A stretch of DNA of 35,565 nucleotides from Rhodospirillaceae bacterium (GTDB taxonomy: Bacteria; Pseudomonadota; Alphaproteobacteria; Rhodospirillales; Casp-alpha2): positions 1 through 35,565 of the forward strand of contig NZRL01000037.1 in assembly GCA_002696205.1 (NCBI GenBank), given 5' to 3'. A program made the translations under genes and the position numbers. Shown piece by piece: positions 9,060 through 20,067 of the stretch. The first letter of the stretch is position 1. The number at the start of each line of letters is the position of its first letter. Under the pieces are notes generated by a model. That model saw only the letters and a program-made list of their open reading frames with translations, was not told the DNA's origin and made no database searches.

Positions 9060-10522
9060 CCGCCCGCCTCCCCGCTTTTGCCCGAGCCGTTACCACCGGG
9101 GATCTCACGCAGACCGCCGCCCAGTTCCTGCATCTGCTCCGGCAGGGCGTTGGCCCATTGGCTGATCGTCCCGGCACCCAGGCAGACCACGAAATCACCG
9201 CTGTCGGCGAGGTCCAGCGCGATGCGCGCCAAGTCGTCCGGCCCGTCCAACGCGACCACGTTGCGGTGGCCGTGAACCTTCAAGCCTTCGATCAGCGAGT
9301 CGCGGTCGATGCCGTCGATGGGCGCCTCGCCCGCCGCATGGACGGGGGCGACGACGACCGCGTCGGCGTCGTTGAAGCAGGTGCAAAAATCCTCGAACAG
9401 ATCGCGCAGGCGCGAATAGCGGTGCGGCTGCACCACGGCGATCACCTTGCCTGTCGTCGCGTCGCGCGCGGCGGCCAGAACGGCGGCGATTTCCACCGGG
9501 TGATGGCCGTAATCGTCGATCACCGTGACGCCGCCGACCGTGCCGGTCTTGGTGAAGCGCCGCTTGACCCCGCCAAACTTGGCCAGGGCGCCGGCCACGT
9601 CCGCATCGGCCAAATTCATTTCGTTGGCGATGGCGATGGCGGCGAGCGCATTCTGCACATTGTGCTGTCCGTACATGGGCAGATGCAGATCGACGATGTC
9701 GCGCGTCTCGCCCGTCTTGCGGTCGCGGATCGCGACATCGAAGGCGATGCCGTCCAGGCCCGGCGTCATGTTGACGGCGCGGACGTCGGCCTGTGGGCTG
9801 AACCCGTAGGTCACGACCCGGCGGTCGGAGACGCGGGGGATCATGTTCTGAACTTCGGCATGGTCGATGCAGAGGACCGCGAAGCCGTAGAACGGGATGT
9901 TTTCGACGAACTGCACGAAGGCGTTCTTCAACACCTCGAAGTCGCCGTAATGGTCCAGGTGTTCCGGGTCCATATTGGTGACCACGGCGATGGTCGCCGG
10001 CAGCTTCAGGAAGGTGCCGTCGCTTTCGTCCGCTTCGGCGACCAGCCAGTCGCCGGTGCCGAGCCGCGCGTTGGTGCCGTAGGCGTTGATGATGCCGCCG
10101 TTGATCACCGTCGGGTCCAGCCCGGCGCCGTCGATGACCGCCGAAATCAGCGAGGTCGTCGTCGTCTTGCCGTGGGTGCCGCCGACCGCGATGGACCATT
10201 TCAGGCGCATCAATTCGCCCAGCATTTCGGCCCGGCGGACGACAGGGATCAGGTTCTGCCGTGCCGCGACGACTTCGGGATTGTCCGGCTTCACCGCCGA
10301 CGAAATCACCACGACCTGGGCCGCGCCCAGATTGGCCGCGTCATGGCCGACATGGACGTCGATGCCCATGGCGCGCAGGCGTTTGACGTTGGCGCTATCG
10401 GCGATGTCCGATCCCTGCACCGCATAGCCGAGCGAATGCAGGACCTCGGCAATGCCGCTCATGCCGATGCCGCCGATGCCGACGAAGTGGATGGTGCCGA
10501 TATTCAGGGGAAGCGCTCTCAT
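9056..10522 (-). CDS. murC: UDP-N-acetylmuramate--L-alanine ligase MurC
   Basis: MurC adds L-Ala to UDP-MurNAc, the first amino acid of the stem peptide. The 488-residue product begins with a Rossmann-like [17 protein letters not shown] at residues 12-28. The ATP loop [16 protein letters not shown] follows at about 112, then [14 protein letters not shown] and the [10 protein letters not shown] motif typical of MurC. The frame is open 66 codons further upstream, within murG, but ATG 10522 has GGGAGG before it and overlaps the murG stop by ATGA. The product ends with a Gly/Glu-rich tail, [16 protein letters not shown]. Confidence 0.97.
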   Translation of the reverse strand: MRALPLNIGTIHFVGIGGIGMSGIAEVLHSLGYAVQGSDIADSANVKRLRAMGIDVHVGHDAANLGAAQVVVISSAVKPDNPEVVAARQNLIPVVRRAEMLGELMRLKWSIAVGGTHGKTTTTSLISAVIDGAGLDPTVINGGIINAYGTNARLGTGDWLVAEADESDGTFLKLPATIAVVTNMDPEHLDHYGDFEVLKNAFVQFVENIPFYGFAVLCIDHAEVQNMIPRVSDRRVVTYGFSPQADVRAVNMTPGLDGIAFDVAIRDRKTGETRDIVDLHLPMYGQHNVQNALAAIAIANEMNLADADVAGALAKFGGVKRRFTKTGTVGGVTVIDDYGHHPVEIAAVLAAARDATTGKVIAVVQPHRYSRLRDLFEDFCTCFNDADAVVVAPVHAAGEAPIDGIDRDSLIEGLKVHGHRNVVALDGPDDLARIALDLADSGDFVVCLGAGTISQWANALPEQMQELGGGLREIPGGNGSGKSGEAGG

Positions 10523-11655
10523 GCCGCCTGCCTCCCTTCGCCGGAATGGCCGTTGGGGATCATTTCCGCCACCAGGTCCGCCAGCGCATGGGCGGCGTCG
10601 GGCCGGCCGATGCGTTTCGCCGCGGTCGCGGCATGGGACAGGTGGCGCGGGTTTTCGAACAGGCTTGCGAGCCGCCCGGCCAGGCGCTCGGCGGTAAAGA
10701 CGTCTTCGGCCATCAACCACCCGGCGCCGGCCTCGTCCACGGCCTGGGCGTTGACGAACTGATGGTTGTCGATGGCATGGGGCAGCGGCACCAGGATCGA
10801 CGGGCGGCCGACGGCGGTCATTTCGGCGACGCTGGAGGCACCGGCCCGCGCGATCACCAGGTGCGCGGCGGCAAGGCGCTGCGGCACGTCGTCGAAGAAA
10901 CTTTTGAGGTCGGCCTTGATGCCTGCCCCGTCATAGATTTTGCCGACGCGGTCCAAATCCTCGGCCCGGCATTGCTGGGTCACGGTCAGGCGTTTTTTCA
11001 GGTTGTCGTTGAGAGCCGCCAAAGCCGCCGGGACGACGTCCGACAAGACGCGCGCTCCTTGCGATCCGCCGGTGACCAGCAGATTCAGCGGCCCCTTGTC
11101 GGTGATTTCGGCATAGGCCGTATCGCGCGCCGCCAGGATCGCCGGGCGCACGGGCATGCCGGTCAGCCGGACCTTGGATTTGGCAGCATCCGGGATCATC
11201 TGCGTGCCGTCGATGGAGGTCGCGATGCGCCGCACCCGCGTCGCCAACAGACGGTTGGCCCGGCCCAGCACGCCGTTCTGTTCGTGGATCGCCGTCGCCA
11301 GCCCGGCCCAGGTCGCCGCCATCATGGTCGGCACGGAGGCATAACCGCCGAAGCCGATGACGGCGTCGGGTTTCAGCTTGGCCAGCAGCGAGCGGGCCTG
11401 CAGCATGCCGAGGCCCAGTTCGAAGACGCTTTCGATGCGCGCCGTGAACCGTTTGCCGGCGATGCCGCCGGCCCGGATGTGATGGGTTTCCAGATCGGCA
11501 AGCGCACCGCCGAAGCCGCCGCCCCGCCGATCGGTGATCAGGGCAAGACGGAAGCCGCGGCCCGACAATTCAGCCGCCAAGGCTTCGGCCGGGAAGACAT
11601 GCCCGCCGGTGCCGCCGGCGGCGAGAACGGCCAAGGGAGCCATGCTATTGGTCAT
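10519..11655 (-). CDS. murG: Lipid II synthase MurG (GlcNAc transferase)
   Basis: MurG transfers GlcNAc from UDP-GlcNAc to lipid I on the inner face of the cytoplasmic membrane. The 378-residue GT-B enzyme has the N-terminal [19 protein letters not shown] loop. The middle of the protein carries [24 protein letters not shown] and [12 protein letters not shown], and then the donor-binding [33 protein letters not shown] 11655 overlaps the ftsW stop (ATGA) and follows GGGAGGT at a good distance; ATG 11643 is an alternative. Confidence 0.97.
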   Translation of the reverse strand: MTNSMAPLAVLAAGGTGGHVFPAEALAAELSGRGFRLALITDRRGGGFGGALADLETHHIRAGGIAGKRFTARIESVFELGLGMLQARSLLAKLKPDAVIGFGGYASVPTMMAATWAGLATAIHEQNGVLGRANRLLATRVRRIATSIDGTQMIPDAAKSKVRLTGMPVRPAILAARDTAYAEITDKGPLNLLVTGGSQGARVLSDVVPAALAALNDNLKKRLTVTQQCRAEDLDRVGKIYDGAGIKADLKSFFDDVPQRLAAAHLVIARAGASSVAEMTAVGRPSILVPLPHAIDNHQFVNAQAVDEAGAGWLMAEDVFTAERLAGRLASLFENPRHLSHAATAAKRIGRPDAAHALADLVAEMIPNGHSGEGRQAA

Positions 11656-12776
11656 TTGGCACCTCCCTCACCCGGACGAAGGCGGGTCAACGCCAACATC
11701 ATGCCGAAGCCGAAAGCAATGGCGATGGTGGATGACCCGCCGTAGGACACGAACGGCAGGGTCATACCCTTGGGCGGAATCAGGTGCAGGGTCGACGCCA
11801 GGTTGATCATCGCCTGAACCGCGAATTGCACCAGCAGGCCCGCCGAGGCCAGCAGGATGAAAAGATTGTCGTCCTTGTAGGCACGGCTGAGCCCCCGCAC
11901 GACCACGAAGGCGAAGATGCCGACGATGGCGACACAGACCAGCATGCCGAACTCCTCGCCCGCGACGGCGAAGATGAAATCCGTATGGGCGTCGGGCAGG
12001 ACTTCCTTGACCCGGCCCTCGCCCGGCCCGCGCCCGGTCAGCCCGCCATTATGGAAGGCGTCGAGCGAGCGCATGACCTGATAGCCTTCGCCCGCCGAGG
12101 GATCGAAGAACCGGTCGACCCGGGCCTGTACGTGACTGAAGGTGAAGTAGGCGCCGACGCTGGCCGCCAGGAAGGCGCAGCCGATGCCCATGACCCAAAC
12201 GATGGGCAGACCCGCCAGGAAAAACTGCACGCCCCAGACGGCGGCGACGACCATGGTCATGCCGACATCGGGCTGCATCAACAGCAACGCCGCCACCATC
12301 AGGAACAGGCCCGTGGCGACCAAGTTGCCCGGATAGCCTTCGTGCAGGCGGGCCTGGGCGAAGAACCAGGCGGCGGTCACGGCCAGGGCGGGTTTGACGA
12401 ATTCCGACGGCTGCAGCGAGAACGCGCCCAGGCTGATCCAACGGGTCGCCCCCTTGATCTCCGGCCCGACGGCCAGCACCGCGACCATCGCGATCATCGA
12501 TCCGGCCAGGGTCGCCATGGCCAGACGCCGCACGCCCTTGGGCGACAGCAGCGAAACGCAGACAACGACCAACAGACCGAAGGCCAGGAACAACACCTGC
12601 CGCCCGGCAAAGTAATAGGTATCGAGGCCGAGACGCGCCGCGACCGGCGGCGAGGCGGCCAGCGCCATCACCGCGCCCGTCACGGCCAATGCCACGACGG
12701 CGGCCAGGTTCCATCGGTCGACGGTCCACCACCAGCGGGTCAGGATCGAATTGTCGGTCCGGGCGAGCGTGCTCAT
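11652..12776 (-). CDS. ftsW: Septal peptidoglycan polymerase FtsW (SEDS family)
   Basis: FtsW is the SEDS glycosyltransferase that polymerises lipid II at the septum together with FtsI. The 374-residue product has about ten hydrophobic segments. Family motifs include KGATRWISLGAFSLQPSEFVK, GLTGRGPGEGRVKEVLPDAHTDFIFAVAGEEFG (with the catalytic Asp region) and a C-terminal PFVSYGGSS. A cytoplasmic N-terminus of about 20 residues precedes the first membrane segment. Its ATG directly abuts the murD TAG stop, with no spacer, so translational coupling is likely. Confidence 0.97.
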   Translation of the reverse strand: MSTLARTDNSILTRWWWTVDRWNLAAVVALAVTGAVMALAASPPVAARLGLDTYYFAGRQVLFLAFGLLVVVCVSLLSPKGVRRLAMATLAGSMIAMVAVLAVGPEIKGATRWISLGAFSLQPSEFVKPALAVTAAWFFAQARLHEGYPGNLVATGLFLMVAALLLMQPDVGMTMVVAAVWGVQFFLAGLPIVWVMGIGCAFLAASVGAYFTFSHVQARVDRFFDPSAGEGYQVMRSLDAFHNGGLTGRGPGEGRVKEVLPDAHTDFIFAVAGEEFGMLVCVAIVGIFAFVVVRGLSRAYKDDNLFILLASAGLLVQFAVQAMINLASTLHLIPPKGMTLPFVSYGGSSTIAIAFGFGMMLALTRLRPGEGGAK

Positions 12777-14225
12777 CTAGGCGGTCTCCCCGTCCGGGTT
12801 GCCGGGACCGGCACGAAAGGCATCGGCGGCTTCCATCGGATCGAGATGTTCACCCGGCAGGGCCTCGACCGTTTCCTTGAACAGATCGCCCCGGTCTTCG
12901 AAGCTTTTGAACTGGTCCCAGGACGCACAGGCCGGGGACAGCAGAACCACCGGCTTGGCGGCCTTGTCTTTCTTCGCCTGTTCGAATGCCTGCTCAACGG
13001 CTTTGTCGACCGTGCCGGAAATGGTGAAAGGCACCTTACCGTCCAATACCTGGCCGAAACCGAGCGCGGCCTCACCGACCAGGAACGCCTGGCGGATGCG
13101 CGGGAAGTAGTCGCCCAGACCGTCGATGCCGCCGTCCTTCGGACGGCCGCCTGCGATCCAGTAGATATCGTCGTAACAGGCCAACGCCTTGGCGGCGGCG
13201 GCCCCGTTGGTTGCCTTGGAATCGTTGACGAAGGCGACGCCGTCGACGACCTCGACCGGTTCCTGGCGATGGACCAGACCGGGATAGCTTTGCAGGCAGG
13301 CCATGATGACCCGGCCCTCGACCCCGGCACGGCGGCAGGCCGCATAAGCGGCGGCCGCGTTCTGCCAGTTGTGGCGGCCCTGCAGCGACGGAATTTCCTT
13401 AAGGTCCGTGACCGGCACTTCCTGGCCGTCCATGTCGTCGACCAGCACGCCGTTCACGACGTAGACGCCGCCGTGGATACGTTTTTCACCCGAAATCGGC
13501 ACGACAACCTGATCGCCGACATCGGCCAGGTCTTCATAGATCGCTTCGCAGTATTTGTCGTCGATGCCGATGATCGCCGACTTGGGATCGGTCTGGCGGT
13601 GGAAGATCTGGCGCTTGGCGGCGACATAGCCGTCCATGCCGCCGTGGCGATCCAGGTGATCGGCCGAGATGTTCAGAAGAACCGCGATATCCCAGGTGAT
13701 GGAGACCGTCAGGTCCAATTGATAGGACGACATCTCCAGGACGTAGGAGCCGCCTTCTTCCATGGGATCGAGCGTCAGGGCCGCCGGTCCCAGGTTGCCG
13801 CCGATATCGGCCTCGCGGCCGCTGAGCTGCATGATATGGCCGATCAGCGCCGTGGTCGTCGATTTGCCGTTGGTCCCGGTGATGCCGATGTAGGAGGCGT
13901 CGCGCTGGGCGCGGGCGAGAAGCTCGATATCGCAGACGATCTCCACGTCCGCCGCCTTGGCCAGGTTCACCACGGGATGCGGTTCGGGATGGTGCAACGG
14001 GATACCGGGGCTGAGCACCAGCGTGGTCAGTTCCTTCCAGTTGCAGGTATAGAGATCGACCAGCGGGATGCCTTCTTCGCGGGCGCGCTGACGGCTGTCT
14101 TCGTTATCGTCCCAGGCCCAGACCTCAGCCTCGCTTTCCATCAAGGCCTTGCAGGTGGCCAGCCCGGATTTGCCGAGCCCCAGCACCGCGACGGGCATGT
14201 GATAGAAATAAAAGATATCGATCAT
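12777..14225 (-). CDS. murD: UDP-N-acetylmuramoylalanine--D-glutamate ligase MurD
   Basis: MurD adds D-Glu to UDP-MurNAc-L-Ala. The 482-residue product shows VAVLGLGKSGLATCKAL near the start, the ATP loop GITGTNGKSTTTALIGHIM, NISADHLDRHGGMDGYVAAKRQIF (carbamylated-Lys region) and the domain 3 motifs NDSKATNGAAAAKAL and YWIAGGRPKDGGI. Start ATG 14225 lies 13 bases after mraY, preceded by AGGTG. The internal ATG 14198 (MPVAVLG) would give a more canonical N-terminus and cannot be excluded. Confidence 0.97.
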   Translation of the reverse strand: MIDIFYFYHMPVAVLGLGKSGLATCKALMESEAEVWAWDDNEDSRQRAREEGIPLVDLYTCNWKELTTLVLSPGIPLHHPEPHPVVNLAKAADVEIVCDIELLARAQRDASYIGITGTNGKSTTTALIGHIMQLSGREADIGGNLGPAALTLDPMEEGGSYVLEMSSYQLDLTVSITWDIAVLLNISADHLDRHGGMDGYVAAKRQIFHRQTDPKSAIIGIDDKYCEAIYEDLADVGDQVVVPISGEKRIHGGVYVVNGVLVDDMDGQEVPVTDLKEIPSLQGRHNWQNAAAAYAACRRAGVEGRVIMACLQSYPGLVHRQEPVEVVDGVAFVNDSKATNGAAAAKALACYDDIYWIAGGRPKDGGIDGLGDYFPRIRQAFLVGEAALGFGQVLDGKVPFTISGTVDKAVEQAFEQAKKDKAAKPVVLLSPACASWDQFKSFEDRGDLFKETVEALPGEHLDPMEAADAFRAGPGNPDGETA

Positions 14226-14238
14226 GGCACCTGCCCCC

Positions 14239-15327
14239 TCACCGCAGTTTCAGGGTGGCAAGGCCCGCGAGGGCCAGGATGGAGGCGATGATCCAGAAAC
14301 GGATGACGACGGTCGATTCCGCCCATCCCTTCTGTTCGAAATGATGATGCAGCGGCGCCATGCGGAACACGCGGCGTCCGGTCAGCTTGAACGAAATCAC
14401 CTGAACGATGACGGAAACGGTCTCCAGCACGAACAATCCGCCGACGATGGCCAGGACCAATTCGTGTTTGGTGATGACGGCAACGGCGCCCAAGGCCCCG
14501 CCCAACGACAGCGATCCCGTATCGCCCATGAACACCTTGGCCGGCGGCGCGTTGTACCAGAGGAAGCCCAGCGCGGCCCCGACCAGCGAGCCCAGGAACA
14601 CGGCCAGTTCGCCCGAGCCCGGCACGTAATGCAGTTGCAGGTAGTTCGCGAAAACGGCGTTGCCGACCAGATAGGCGATCAGCGCGAAGACGCCCGATGC
14701 GATCATCACCGGCACGATGGCCAGGCCGTCCAGGCCGTCCGTCAGGTTCACGGAATTGGACGATCCGACCATGACGAAGCAGGCGAAGACGATGAAGAAC
14801 CAGCTGAGATCGACCAGCAGGTTCTTGAAAAACGGCAGGGCCAGCGTCGTCGCCAGCGGGTCCGGCAGATGGGCCGAGATGTAGAACGCGGCGACGGCGG
14901 CGATGGAGACCTGCATGATCAGCTTCAGCTTGCCGGGCAGGCCCTTGGAATTGCGCTTGGAAACCTTCAGGTAATCGTCGAGGAAGCCGATGACCCCATA
15001 GCCGACGGTCACGCCCAGCGCCGTCCAGACGAAACCGTTGGTCAGGTCCATCCACAACAGTGTCGCGAAGACCGAAGCCATCAGGATCAGCAGACCGCCC
15101 ATGGTCGGCGTGCCCTGCTTGGTGATCAGATGGCTTTCGGGGCCGTCGTCGCGGATCGGCTGGCCGCCTTTCTGCCGGGCCTTCAACAGTTCGATCAGGA
15201 CCGGGCCGATCATGAAGCTGATGACCAAGGCCGTGATAACGGCGCCGCCCGTGCGGAAGGTGAGGTAGCGGAACACGTTGAGAACCGCGAACTCGTCGGC
15301 CATGGGGAAAAGGATCTGGTACAGCAT
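14239..15327 (-). CDS. mraY: Phospho-N-acetylmuramoyl-pentapeptide transferase MraY
   Basis: MraY forms lipid I by moving phospho-MurNAc-pentapeptide onto undecaprenyl phosphate. The 362-residue membrane protein has about ten hydrophobic segments and the hallmark motifs TMGGLLIL, the DDYLK aspartates, [11 protein letters not shown] and [13 protein letters not shown]-like [17 protein letters not shown]. The C-terminal [20 protein letters not shown] motif is also present. It begins 8 bases after the murF stop, with AGGAC close to ATG 15327. Length and motifs match the family. Confidence 0.98.
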   Translation of the reverse strand: MLYQILFPMADEFAVLNVFRYLTFRTGGAVITALVISFMIGPVLIELLKARQKGGQPIRDDGPESHLITKQGTPTMGGLLILMASVFATLLWMDLTNGFVWTALGVTVGYGVIGFLDDYLKVSKRNSKGLPGKLKLIMQVSIAAVAAFYISAHLPDPLATTLALPFFKNLLVDLSWFFIVFACFVMVGSSNSVNLTDGLDGLAIVPVMIASGVFALIAYLVGNAVFANYLQLHYVPGSGELAVFLGSLVGAALGFLWYNAPPAKVFMGDTGSLSLGGALGAVAVITKHELVLAIVGGLFVLETVSVIVQVISFKLTGRRVFRMAPLHHHFEQKGWAESTVVIRFWIIASILALAGLATLKLR

Positions 15328-15335
15328 GTCCTGGC

Positions 15336-16805
15336 CTACTCCCCGTTCACGGCGCGGCCGTGACCGCGCCCGCCGTTGCCGTGGAAATCGTGATTTTCGC
15401 CGAGCGCCGTCAGCGCCTCGACAACCTTGCCCATGCGCGAGCCGTAGGAGCCCTTGACCAGGACCACATCGCCCGCCCGCACGGCCGAGGCGACGAGCGG
15501 GGCCAGTTGCTCGGACGTTTCCGCATGGCCGCCCCGCATTTCGCGCGGCAGCGCATCAAACAGCGCCCCCATGCCGGGGCCCGCCGTGAAGACGGCGTCG
15601 ATCCCCCGCGCGGCCAACGGTTCGGCCAATCCGCGATGCAGGTCGTCTGATTTGTCACCCAGTTCCAGCATGTCGCCGAGCACGGCGATGCGCCGCCCGC
15701 CGGAGGCGACCTCGCCCACCGACAACACTTCGATCGCGGCGACGACGGCGACGGGGCTGGCGTTATAGCTTTCGTCGATCAGGGTCATTTCGCCGCCGTC
15801 CAGCGGCACGGCCAGGCGGTTGCCCCGGCCCTTCGGCGCGGCGACGCGGGCCAACATGGCGGCCGCGACTTCCAGGTCCGTATCCATCGCCTTGGCGGCG
15901 GCGAGCACACCCAGGCTGTTCATCACCCAATGACTGCCCGGCACGCCGACGCGGTAGCGCAGGTCCCGACCCGCGACATTGGCCTGCACCGAGGTGCCGA
16001 GGGCATCGGCGCGACTGTCGATCAAGCGGACGTCGGCTTTCGCATGCGCACCAAAGGACAGAATGGTCGCGCCCCCGGCCCGGCGCGCGGCGGCGGCGAG
16101 ACGGTCGAACATCGCATTGTCACGGTTCAGCACGGCGGTCCCGCCGTCGACGAGACCGTCGAAGATTTCCGCCTTGGCGTCGGCGATCTCCTCGACGCTG
16201 TCGAAAAACTCGCTATGGACCAGTTCGATGGTGGTGATCAGCGCGACGTGCGGGCGCGCCATGTTCGACAGCGGGCGGATCTCGCCCGGATGGTTCATGC
16301 CCATTTCCAGGATCGCGTAGTTTGCCTCGATCGGCATGCGGGCCAGGGTCAACGGCAGGCCCCAGTGATTGTTCAAATTGCCCTGGGTCGCATGGGCCTC
16401 GCCCTGGCGTTCCAGGATCATGGCCAAGGCTTCCTTGGTGCCGGTCTTACCGACGCTGCCGGTGACGGCGCAGATCTTGGCCTTGGACCGGTCACGGGCG
16501 ACGCGGCCCAGGTCGTTCAGCGCCTGGGTCGTGTCGTCGACGCGCAGGCCCGGCGTGGAGGCCGGGGCATCCTTGAAATCGCGGCGCAGGACGGCTCCCG
16601 ACGCCCCCTTTTCGAATGCCTGGGCGATATGGGCATGGCCGTCCGAGGCAACGCCCTGGATCGCGACGAACAGGTCGCCCGGCTTCAACGTCCGGGTATC
16701 GATGGACACACCCGTCGCCTGCCATTCGCCGACCGGCGTGCCTTCCGTGGCGGCGGCGGCGGCACCGGCGTTCCAAAGAACGAAGGGCGCTTTCTTCATG
16801 CCCAT
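15336..16805 (-). CDS. murF: UDP-MurNAc-tripeptide--D-Ala-D-Ala ligase MurF
   Basis: MurF adds the D-Ala-D-Ala made by Ddl, completing the pentapeptide. The 489-residue product has the N-terminal substrate domain ([20 protein letters not shown]), the MurF-type P-loop [26 protein letters not shown] and [17 protein letters not shown] lies 7 bases before ATG 16805; ATG 16799 is the alternative. The final 18 or so residues ([18 protein letters not shown]) extend past the usual family end and are His/Gly-rich. The gene is 3 bases after murE. Confidence 0.97.
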   Translation of the reverse strand: MGMKKAPFVLWNAGAAAAATEGTPVGEWQATGVSIDTRTLKPGDLFVAIQGVASDGHAHIAQAFEKGASGAVLRRDFKDAPASTPGLRVDDTTQALNDLGRVARDRSKAKICAVTGSVGKTGTKEALAMILERQGEAHATQGNLNNHWGLPLTLARMPIEANYAILEMGMNHPGEIRPLSNMARPHVALITTIELVHSEFFDSVEEIADAKAEIFDGLVDGGTAVLNRDNAMFDRLAAAARRAGGATILSFGAHAKADVRLIDSRADALGTSVQANVAGRDLRYRVGVPGSHWVMNSLGVLAAAKAMDTDLEVAAAMLARVAAPKGRGNRLAVPLDGGEMTLIDESYNASPVAVVAAIEVLSVGEVASGGRRIAVLGDMLELGDKSDDLHRGLAEPLAARGIDAVFTAGPGMGALFDALPREMRGGHAETSEQLAPLVASAVRAGDVVLVKGSYGSRMGKVVEALTALGENHDFHGNGGRGHGRAVNGE

Positions 16806-16808
16806 GGC

Positions 16809-18272
16809 TCAGCCCTCCCCATCGCCGGAGAGGCCCGCGATGGCGGCGCGGGCCGCTTCACGGTCGTCGAAGGGAAGAATGCGTTTGCCGACGATCTGAC
16901 CCCGTTCGTGGCCCTTGCCGGCGATCACCAGCACGTCGCCGGCGGCCAGGCCCGCGACGGCGGTCTCGATGGCGTCCGCCCGGTCGCCGATCTCGCTGGC
17001 GCCGGGGGCGGCGGCCATGATTTCGGCACGGATAACCGCCGGGTCTTCGGTGCGCGGATTGTCGTCGGTGACGATGACCCGGTCGGCCAGGTCCGTGGCG
17101 ATGCGGCCCATTTCCGGGCGCTTGCCCTTGTCCCGATCCCCGCCGCAGCCGATCACGGCGACCAGCGCGCCCGCCGTGTGGGGGCGCAGCGCCGACAGCA
17201 CGTTTTCCAGGGCGTCCGGCGTATGGGCGTAGTCGACATAGACGACCGCGCCTTCGGGCGTTTCGCCGATCCATTCCATGCGGCCGGGGGCGCCCGTGAG
17301 GCTTTCCAAAGCTTTGAGGGCGACCGGCGCCTCGATCCCCGTGACCTCGGCCAGGCCCAGCGCGCAAAGTGCGTTCATCGCCTGGAAATGGCCTGCCAGG
17401 GGCAGGAACAGGCTGTGTTCGACGCCGTCGACCAACAGGTCCAGGTGCTGGCCCTTGGCCTCGGGACGGGTCGAGAGAAGCTTGATATCGACGCCGCGCT
17501 CGCCATAGGTCCGGACCCGCAGATGGCGCGCCTGGGCGGCGGCGATCATGTCCGGTCCGTGCGGGTCGTCGGCGTTGATGACGGCGGCCCCGCCGTCGAC
17601 GATCAGGTCGTCGAACAGGCGCCGCTTGGCGGCCAGATAGGCATCGACGCTGCCGTGATAATCCAGGTGATCGCGGCTGAGATTGGTGAAGGCGCCCGCG
17701 GTGATCCGCAGGCCGTCCAGACGATGCTGATCGAGGCCGTGGCTGGAGGCTTCCAGCGCCAGATGATCGACGCCCTGTTCTGCCAGATGGGCCAAGTCCG
17801 CATGCAGGTCCGCCGGGTCCGGCGTGGTCAGGCCGTCGTCGCGCGAGAACACGTCCGATTGGATACCCAGGGTGCCGGCGCTGGCCGCTTCATATCCGGC
17901 CGATTTCCAGATCTGGCGCAGGAAACCCGCGACCGAGGTCTTGCCATTGGTGCCGGTGACGGCGGCGACGCAATCGGGCTGTCGCGGATAGAACCGCGCC
18001 GCCAGCAGGGCATAGCGGCGGCGGGGGTTGTCCGTATCGAGGACCGGGGTGGTTTCATATCCGTCGGGCAATCGGGTCCCCGGCGGCGCCAGGATGGCGG
18101 CGGCGCCCCGTGCCAGGGCGTCGGCGATGTAGTCGCGCCCATCATTGGTCGTTCCCGGAATGGCCGCGAACAGGAAGCCGGGCGCGACCCGGCGCGAATC
18201 ACAGGTCACGCCCGTGATCTCCGGGTTCGCCGGTCCTTCCGGCGGGGTGCTGATCGTTTTGTTCACCCACAT
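16809..18272 (-). CDS. murE: UDP-MurNAc-L-Ala-D-Glu--meso-DAP ligase MurE
   Basis: MurE adds the third stem-peptide residue. The P-loop VTGTNGKTSVAGFL, the NLSRDHLDYHGSVDAYLAAKRRLF segment and the specificity motif DDNPRTEDP are visible; DNPR marks a meso-diaminopimelate enzyme and not a lysine enzyme. ATG 18272 follows the ftsI stop by one base (TGATATG) and gives 487 residues. A GTG at 18287 would add five residues and overlap ftsI by 14 bases. Neither start has a strong Shine-Dalgarno, so coupling to ftsI translation is likely. Confidence 0.97.
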   Translation of the reverse strand: MWVNKTISTPPEGPANPEITGVTCDSRRVAPGFLFAAIPGTTNDGRDYIADALARGAAAILAPPGTRLPDGYETTPVLDTDNPRRRYALLAARFYPRQPDCVAAVTGTNGKTSVAGFLRQIWKSAGYEAASAGTLGIQSDVFSRDDGLTTPDPADLHADLAHLAEQGVDHLALEASSHGLDQHRLDGLRITAGAFTNLSRDHLDYHGSVDAYLAAKRRLFDDLIVDGGAAVINADDPHGPDMIAAAQARHLRVRTYGERGVDIKLLSTRPEAKGQHLDLLVDGVEHSLFLPLAGHFQAMNALCALGLAEVTGIEAPVALKALESLTGAPGRMEWIGETPEGAVVYVDYAHTPDALENVLSALRPHTAGALVAVIGCGGDRDKGKRPEMGRIATDLADRVIVTDDNPRTEDPAVIRAEIMAAAPGASEIGDRADAIETAVAGLAAGDVLVIAGKGHERGQIVGKRILPFDDREAARAAIAGLSGDGEG

Positions 18273-18273
18273 A

Positions 18274-20067
18274 TCACTGAGCCGCACGCACCTGCTCCGG
18301 TTGACGGGAAAGGGTTTCGATCTTTTTCGCGGCCGCCGGTTTCAGCGCCGCCTCGATTTCGTTGACGTCATCCGGCAGGTCCTTGGCCGCCGCCAGACGC
18401 GGCATGCCGTATTCCGGCGACATGCCCATGATCCCGGCGGTGCGCTGGACGATGCGCCCGACCGCCGGGGCCGCGACCCAGCCGCCCGTGGCGTAGCCGA
18501 AGGTTTTCTTGGTGCCCTTGGGCTCGTCCACGACGACGCAGACCACGTAGCGCGGCGCGTGGATCGGGAAGGCGCCGACGAAGGACGCGATATTGGCCTT
18601 GTCCGAATAGCCGCCCGCCTTGGGCTTTTCCGCGGTGCCGGTCTTGCCGCCGATGAGATAGCCGTCGGCTTCCTTTTCGGCGTTCTTGCCGGTGCCGCGG
18701 CTGACGACCAGACGCATCAGGCCGCGCATCTTGGCCGAGGTATCGGCAGAGAACACGCGCGAGCCCGGGATGCCTTCCGGCGCGTCCTGCCTGATCAGGG
18801 TGGTCGGGCGGCGGATGCCGCCGTTGACCGTGGCGGCGATGGCGTTGGCCAGCTGCACCGGCGTCACCGAGATACCGTGACCGTAGGAAATGGTCACCGT
18901 ATTGATCTCGCGCCAGGTGGCTGGATACATAGGGTGACCTACCTCAGGCAACTCAACGGGGGACGGACGCAGGAGGCCGAGCCGCCCAAGGTAGGTCTTT
19001 TGGGCTTTCGCGCCCACATCGAGGGCCATTTTGGCTGCCCCGATATTCGATGAATGGATGAGAATCTCCGGCACGCTGAGCCAGCGGTTCTGGGCGTGGT
19101 AGTCGGAGATCGAATAACGCGCCACGCGGAACGGCTTGGACGCGTCGTAGCCGCCGGAAATCGGCACCACGCCCGCGTCCAGCGCCATGGCGGCGGTCAG
19201 AAGCTTGAACACCGAGCCCATTTCATAGACGCCCTTGGTCGCCCGGTTGAACCCGGCCTCGCCCAGCAGTTCCACCGGACGGTTGGGATCGAAATCGGGC
19301 AGCGAGACCATGGCCACCAGTTCGGACGTGTTGGCGTCCATCACGATGGCGGTGCCGCCGAGGGCGGAGAATTCCTTGACCGTATCGGCCAGAACTTCAT
19401 GGGCGATGGCCTGCACCCGGACGTCGATGGACAGCTTCAACGGATCGCCGCCGCCGGTCAGGCGCGTTTCGAAATGCCGTTCGATCCCCGCCGTGCCGCG
19501 GCCGTCGATATCGGTGACGCCCAGGGCATGAGCCAACAGGCGGCCCTGGGGATAGACCCGCCGCTCACCCCGTTCGAACTGGATGCCCGGCAGGCCCAGA
19601 CGGTGGACCTCGTAATGCTGTTCCGGCGTCAGGTTGCGTTTCAGGTAGACGAAGCGGCCCCGTGACGAAAGGCGCTTTTCCAACCGCTCGCGGTCCAGAT
19701 CCGGCAGGACGCGGACCAGCTTGTCGGCGGTTTCCTGAACATCCAGGACGTGCTTCGGATCGGCATAGAGCGAGACCGCCGGCAGAGACGTCGCGACGAC
19801 GATGCCGTTGCGGTCGACGATATCGGCGCGCTCCTGAACCGGGGCCTGGGGATTGACGGAATGGGCCAGGCGCGGCTCGGCCCGGTCGGCGAACAGGGTC
19901 AAATCGACGACCCGCCACCCCAAGGCCATGAAGGCCATGGAAATGACCAGGCCCGTGACCAGCAGGCGCGACCGCCCGGTTTCCAAGGCTTCGGCGGCGC
20001 GGCCCGTGGGACCGCCGCGCCCGCGCGCGAATTCGAACAGATCGCCTTGCATCATCGCGGAGATCAT
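18274..20067 (-). CDS. ftsI: Septal transpeptidase FtsI (PBP3)
   Basis: FtsI is the class B penicillin-binding protein that cross-links septal peptidoglycan with FtsW. The 597-residue product has a short cytoplasmic tail, one membrane anchor at about 34-50 and a pedestal domain with RADIVDRNGIVVATSL. The transpeptidase domain carries the three active-site motifs S285-V-F-K288, S339-S-N341 and K475-T-G. The frame is open 108 codons upstream through ftsL. ATG 20067 is chosen because AAGGAGG lies about 8 bases before it and the codon overlaps the ftsL stop by ATGA. The C-terminal tail after the domain is Lys/Ala-rich and about 50 residues long. Confidence 0.97.
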   Translation of the reverse strand: MISAMMQGDLFEFARGRGGPTGRAAEALETGRSRLLVTGLVISMAFMALGWRVVDLTLFADRAEPRLAHSVNPQAPVQERADIVDRNGIVVATSLPAVSLYADPKHVLDVQETADKLVRVLPDLDRERLEKRLSSRGRFVYLKRNLTPEQHYEVHRLGLPGIQFERGERRVYPQGRLLAHALGVTDIDGRGTAGIERHFETRLTGGGDPLKLSIDVRVQAIAHEVLADTVKEFSALGGTAIVMDANTSELVAMVSLPDFDPNRPVELLGEAGFNRATKGVYEMGSVFKLLTAAMALDAGVVPISGGYDASKPFRVARYSISDYHAQNRWLSVPEILIHSSNIGAAKMALDVGAKAQKTYLGRLGLLRPSPVELPEVGHPMYPATWREINTVTISYGHGISVTPVQLANAIAATVNGGIRRPTTLIRQDAPEGIPGSRVFSADTSAKMRGLMRLVVSRGTGKNAEKEADGYLIGGKTGTAEKPKAGGYSDKANIASFVGAFPIHAPRYVVCVVVDEPKGTKKTFGYATGGWVAAPAVGRIVQRTAGIMGMSPEYGMPRLAAAKDLPDDVNEIEAALKPAAAKKIETLSRQPEQVRAAQ